In this document: piece by piece, positions 6,226 to 7,468 of the stretch | How positions within the stretch are numbered: the first letter of the stretch is position 1 | Layout: each line of letters starts with the position of its first letter | Assembly (NCBI GenBank): GCA_023424275.1 | Contig: JAFAED010000540.1 | Location: 1-7,468, forward strand | Direction: 5' to 3' | Source of the DNA: Pseudomonadota bacterium | GTDB taxonomy: Bacteria > Pseudomonadota > Alphaproteobacteria > Sphingomonadales > Sphingomonadaceae | DNA: 7,468 nt | Program-made: the position numbers and the translations under genes | Notes under the pieces: model-generated | The model's database searches: none | The model's input: only the letters and a program-made list of their open reading frames with translations | Told to the model about the DNA's origin: nothing

Positions 6226-6253
6226 AGAGGCTCAACCCGAATGAAACTATGCG
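6226..6253 (-). promoter_or_regulatory. Shared upstream element, LysR-gene copy
   Basis: Read on the minus strand, CGCATAGTTTCAT (6253 to 6241) is identical to 1801-1813. After 8 bases it is followed by AGCCTCT (6232 to 6226), as in the operon copy but with the extra spacing. The 13-mer ends 70 bp upstream of the LysR start codon. The nearby TTGAGC, 17 bp, CATTGT combination is only a weak promoter match. A site for autoregulation is plausible. Confidence 0.5.
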
Positions 6254-6576
6254 CGATGCGAGCAGTGGTGCCACAAGGCTGATCTTAGGCGTGCGACTAT
6301 GACTTCCCTGTACTCGCAATCCGGCATTAAAGTGCAAAGCGACAGCCGTTCCAGTGATGCCTGCGGCAGCTAGTCGGGATCTAGCCCGCATAAACTGTCG
6401 TGCTGAAAACCGACCATTCGCGAGAGGCGACAACTCAATCAGAGCTGGTCGGCACATGGGGTAAAGATCTAAAGTATGTCAAACATGTGGAGTATGAGCC
6501 ACAGCAAGGAGAGGGAGGCAAGGGCACCCAGAAACCAGCCTTCTTTGCGCATTACCCCTCCGATCGCCGGCCAATT

Positions 6577-6605
6577 ATGACATCTTTATCCAAGATTGTA
6601 ATAAT
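6577..6605 (+). promoter_or_regulatory. Candidate sigma-70 promoter for the response-regulator operon
   Basis: ATGACA (6577-6582) matches the -35 consensus at 5 of 6 positions, followed by a 17-bp spacer and AATAAT (6600-6605), 5 of 6 to the -10 consensus. This is the best hexamer pair I found in the non-coding parts of the window. Transcription would begin near 6612 and leave a leader of about 105 nt before GTG 6719. No binding repeat for the response regulator is obvious. Confidence 0.45.
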
Positions 6606-6718
6606 TCAAGCGTGATCACCGTGCCGTCCATCTGGCCGATCGAATTAAGCCATATGGATGAGACAGTAGCGCTTGACCATTTCCGACTGGGATGGTGCAC
6701 TCCTTTCAGGGGACGAAG

Positions 6719-7399
6719 GTGCGCATAATTCTCGTTGAAGATAACGCCAGGATCGGTGCTTTGACCGCCGAAGGCCTTTCGGCAATGGGTTTTTGTTGCG
6801 ACATAGCTCCGACGCTTGCCGAGGCTTCGGAACTGCTTGCCGCGACCAGCTACGACATTATCGTGCTCGACCTCGGAATGCCCGATGGTGATGGGCAGGC
6901 GTGGCTGATGGCCGAGCGTGCGCATGGCCTGGTGACGCCGGTCATCATGCTGACGGCCCGCTCTGCGCTCTGTGACCGTATCAACGGACTGGACGCGGGC
7001 GCGGACGACTATCTGATCAAACCCTTTGCGGTCGAGGAATTGGCGGCACGCGTTCGCGCGCTGCTCCGCCGGCCGGGCGCGCGCTCAAACGCGCTGCTGT
7101 CGGTCGGACCGATCCAGTTCGATACGATTGCGCGAACCGGAACCTGCGGCGGTGCGCCGCTTCGCCTCAGCCAGCGCGAAGCTGCATTGTTGGAACTGAT
7201 GATGGTCAAAGCCGGAAGCGTTGTCAGCCGCGACCAGATCGAGGCGTCGCTATATTCGTTCGACGACCCGGTTACGCCCAACGCCATCGAAGTCCTGGTG
7301 TCGCGAGTCCGAAAGAAGCTCGCGATGCAGGGCGCGCACGACCAGCTCGTGACGCTTCGCGGCGTGGGATATCTGATGCTGGAGCCGGAGACCGGATGA
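6719..7399 (+). CDS. OmpR-family two-component response regulator
   Basis: Counting from GTG 6719 the protein has 226 residues, the usual OmpR-family length, and begins with the typical MRIILVEDN. The receiver domain (1-118) has the acidic pair Glu7/Asp8, phospho-acceptor Asp51 in VLDLGMPDGDG, Thr79 in MLTAR and Lys101 in LIKPF, so it should be phosphorylatable. The C-terminal winged helix (about 128-222) has LRLSQREAALLELMM, the recognition region TPNAIEVLVSRVRKKL (186-201) and the wing TLRGVGYLM (212-220). The start is chosen because AGGGG (6708-6712) lies 6 bases before GTG; the upstream ATG 6692 would add nine residues not expected before the first strand. The stop overlaps the next ATG (ATGA), so it is coupled to the presumed sensor kinase. 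It most resembles the QseB/PmrA group, but the signal and targets are unknown. No link to the hydroxy-acid operon is visible. Confidence 0.92.
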   Translation: MRIILVEDNARIGALTAEGLSAMGFCCDIAPTLAEASELLAATSYDIIVLDLGMPDGDGQAWLMAERAHGLVTPVIMLTARSALCDRINGLDAGADDYLIKPFAVEELAARVRALLRRPGARSNALLSVGPIQFDTIARTGTCGGAPLRLSQREAALLELMMVKAGSVVSRDQIEASLYSFDDPVTPNAIEVLVSRVRKKLAMQGAHDQLVTLRGVGYLMLEPETG

Positions 7400-7468
7400 C
7401 TGCCGGACGGTCCATCATTGCCGAGCTGCGATCGGGTTTCGCATGGATGGCGGCCGCAGGCAGTATTG
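7396..7468 (+). CDS. Probable sensor histidine kinase, N-terminal fragment cut by the window edge
   Basis: I translated 24 codons by hand: an ATG overlapping the response-regulator stop opens MTAGRSIIAELRSGFAWMAA, and the frame continues to the edge. A short basic N-terminus followed by a hydrophobic run starting near residue 15 would fit the first membrane helix of a sensor kinase. The identification rests mainly on position, because OmpR-type regulators are usually followed in an overlapping operon by their kinase. No kinase motif lies inside the window, so another downstream gene cannot be excluded. Confidence 0.55.
   Translation, partial: MTAGRSIIAELRSGFAWMAAAGSI

Larger units (their letters stand above)
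6171..6718. other. Intergenic stretch of about 550 bp with lower GC, no supported gene
   Basis: This separates the LysR gene from the divergent response-regulator gene. By eye it is close to half GC, against roughly two-thirds in the surrounding genes. Open frames at 6194-6457 (minus) and 6400-6615 (plus) match no family I recognise and lack ribosome sites. The left part holds the LysR promoter and the shared 13-mer; the right part holds a good promoter match for the response regulator. Small inverted repeats include GCTAG-N7-CTAGC (6369-6385) and ATGT-CAA-ACAT (6476-6486). I see no transposase remnant, target duplication or tRNA, but the composition fits a degraded or acquired segment. Confidence 0.6.

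Noticed and set aside
6369..6385. GCTAG-N7-CTAGC as a terminator or mobile-element end
   Set aside because: Arms of 5 bp without a T-run or partner repeat are expected by chance in a stretch of this length.
6194..6457. Possible 87-residue protein on the minus strand
   Set aside because: No recognisable family, no ribosome site, and it overlaps the region needed for the LysR promoter.
6400..6615. Possible 71-residue protein on the plus strand
   Set aside because: No ribosome site or known motif, and its end overlaps the best promoter match for the response regulator.

Overview
The window comes from a GC-rich, Gram-negative bacterial chromosome. Gene style, codon use and the tightly packed dehydrogenase operon suggest an alphaproteobacterium, probably a sphingomonad (Sphingopyxis or Sphingomonas type). 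No rRNA or other phylogenetic marker is present, so this is inference. There are no tRNAs, rRNAs, CRISPR arrays, complete insertion sequences or phage genes.

Left block (1-1653, minus strand): a two-gene unit encoding an AtuA-family (DUF1446) protein and, overlapping it by one base, a DUF4387 protein that runs off the left edge. Neither family has a settled biochemical function.

Divergent control region (1654-1875): it separates the AtuA unit from the plus-strand operon. It holds an AT-rich core, a 13-bp-armed imperfect inverted repeat (1738-1772), and a 13-bp word (1801-1813) that recurs upstream of the LysR gene.

Central operon (1876-5265, plus strand): a D-isomer 2-hydroxyacid dehydrogenase, a DUF4147/MOFRL glycerate 2-kinase and a tartrate dehydrogenase/decarboxylase-type enzyme, with gaps of only a few bases or an ATGA overlap. 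Together they read as a route from a tartrate-like or other C4 hydroxy-acid through hydroxypyruvate and D-glycerate to 2-phosphoglycerate and glycolysis. A LysR-type regulator (5274-6170, minus) lies tail to tail with the operon and probably controls it. The second copy of the 13-mer, upstream of the regulator itself, fits shared control or autoregulation. A 22-bp inverted repeat with the same arms and spacer length as the core of the control-region repeat covers both convergent stop codons.

Right block (6171-7468): a non-coding stretch of about 550 bp, visibly less GC-rich, precedes an OmpR-family response regulator and the first codons of what is probably its sensor kinase. This looks like a separate signalling locus.

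The most interesting points are the pairing of the uncharacterised AtuA/DUF4387 proteins with a tartrate/glycerate-type catabolic operon, and the two pairs of matching cis elements that may tie the locus into one regulon.
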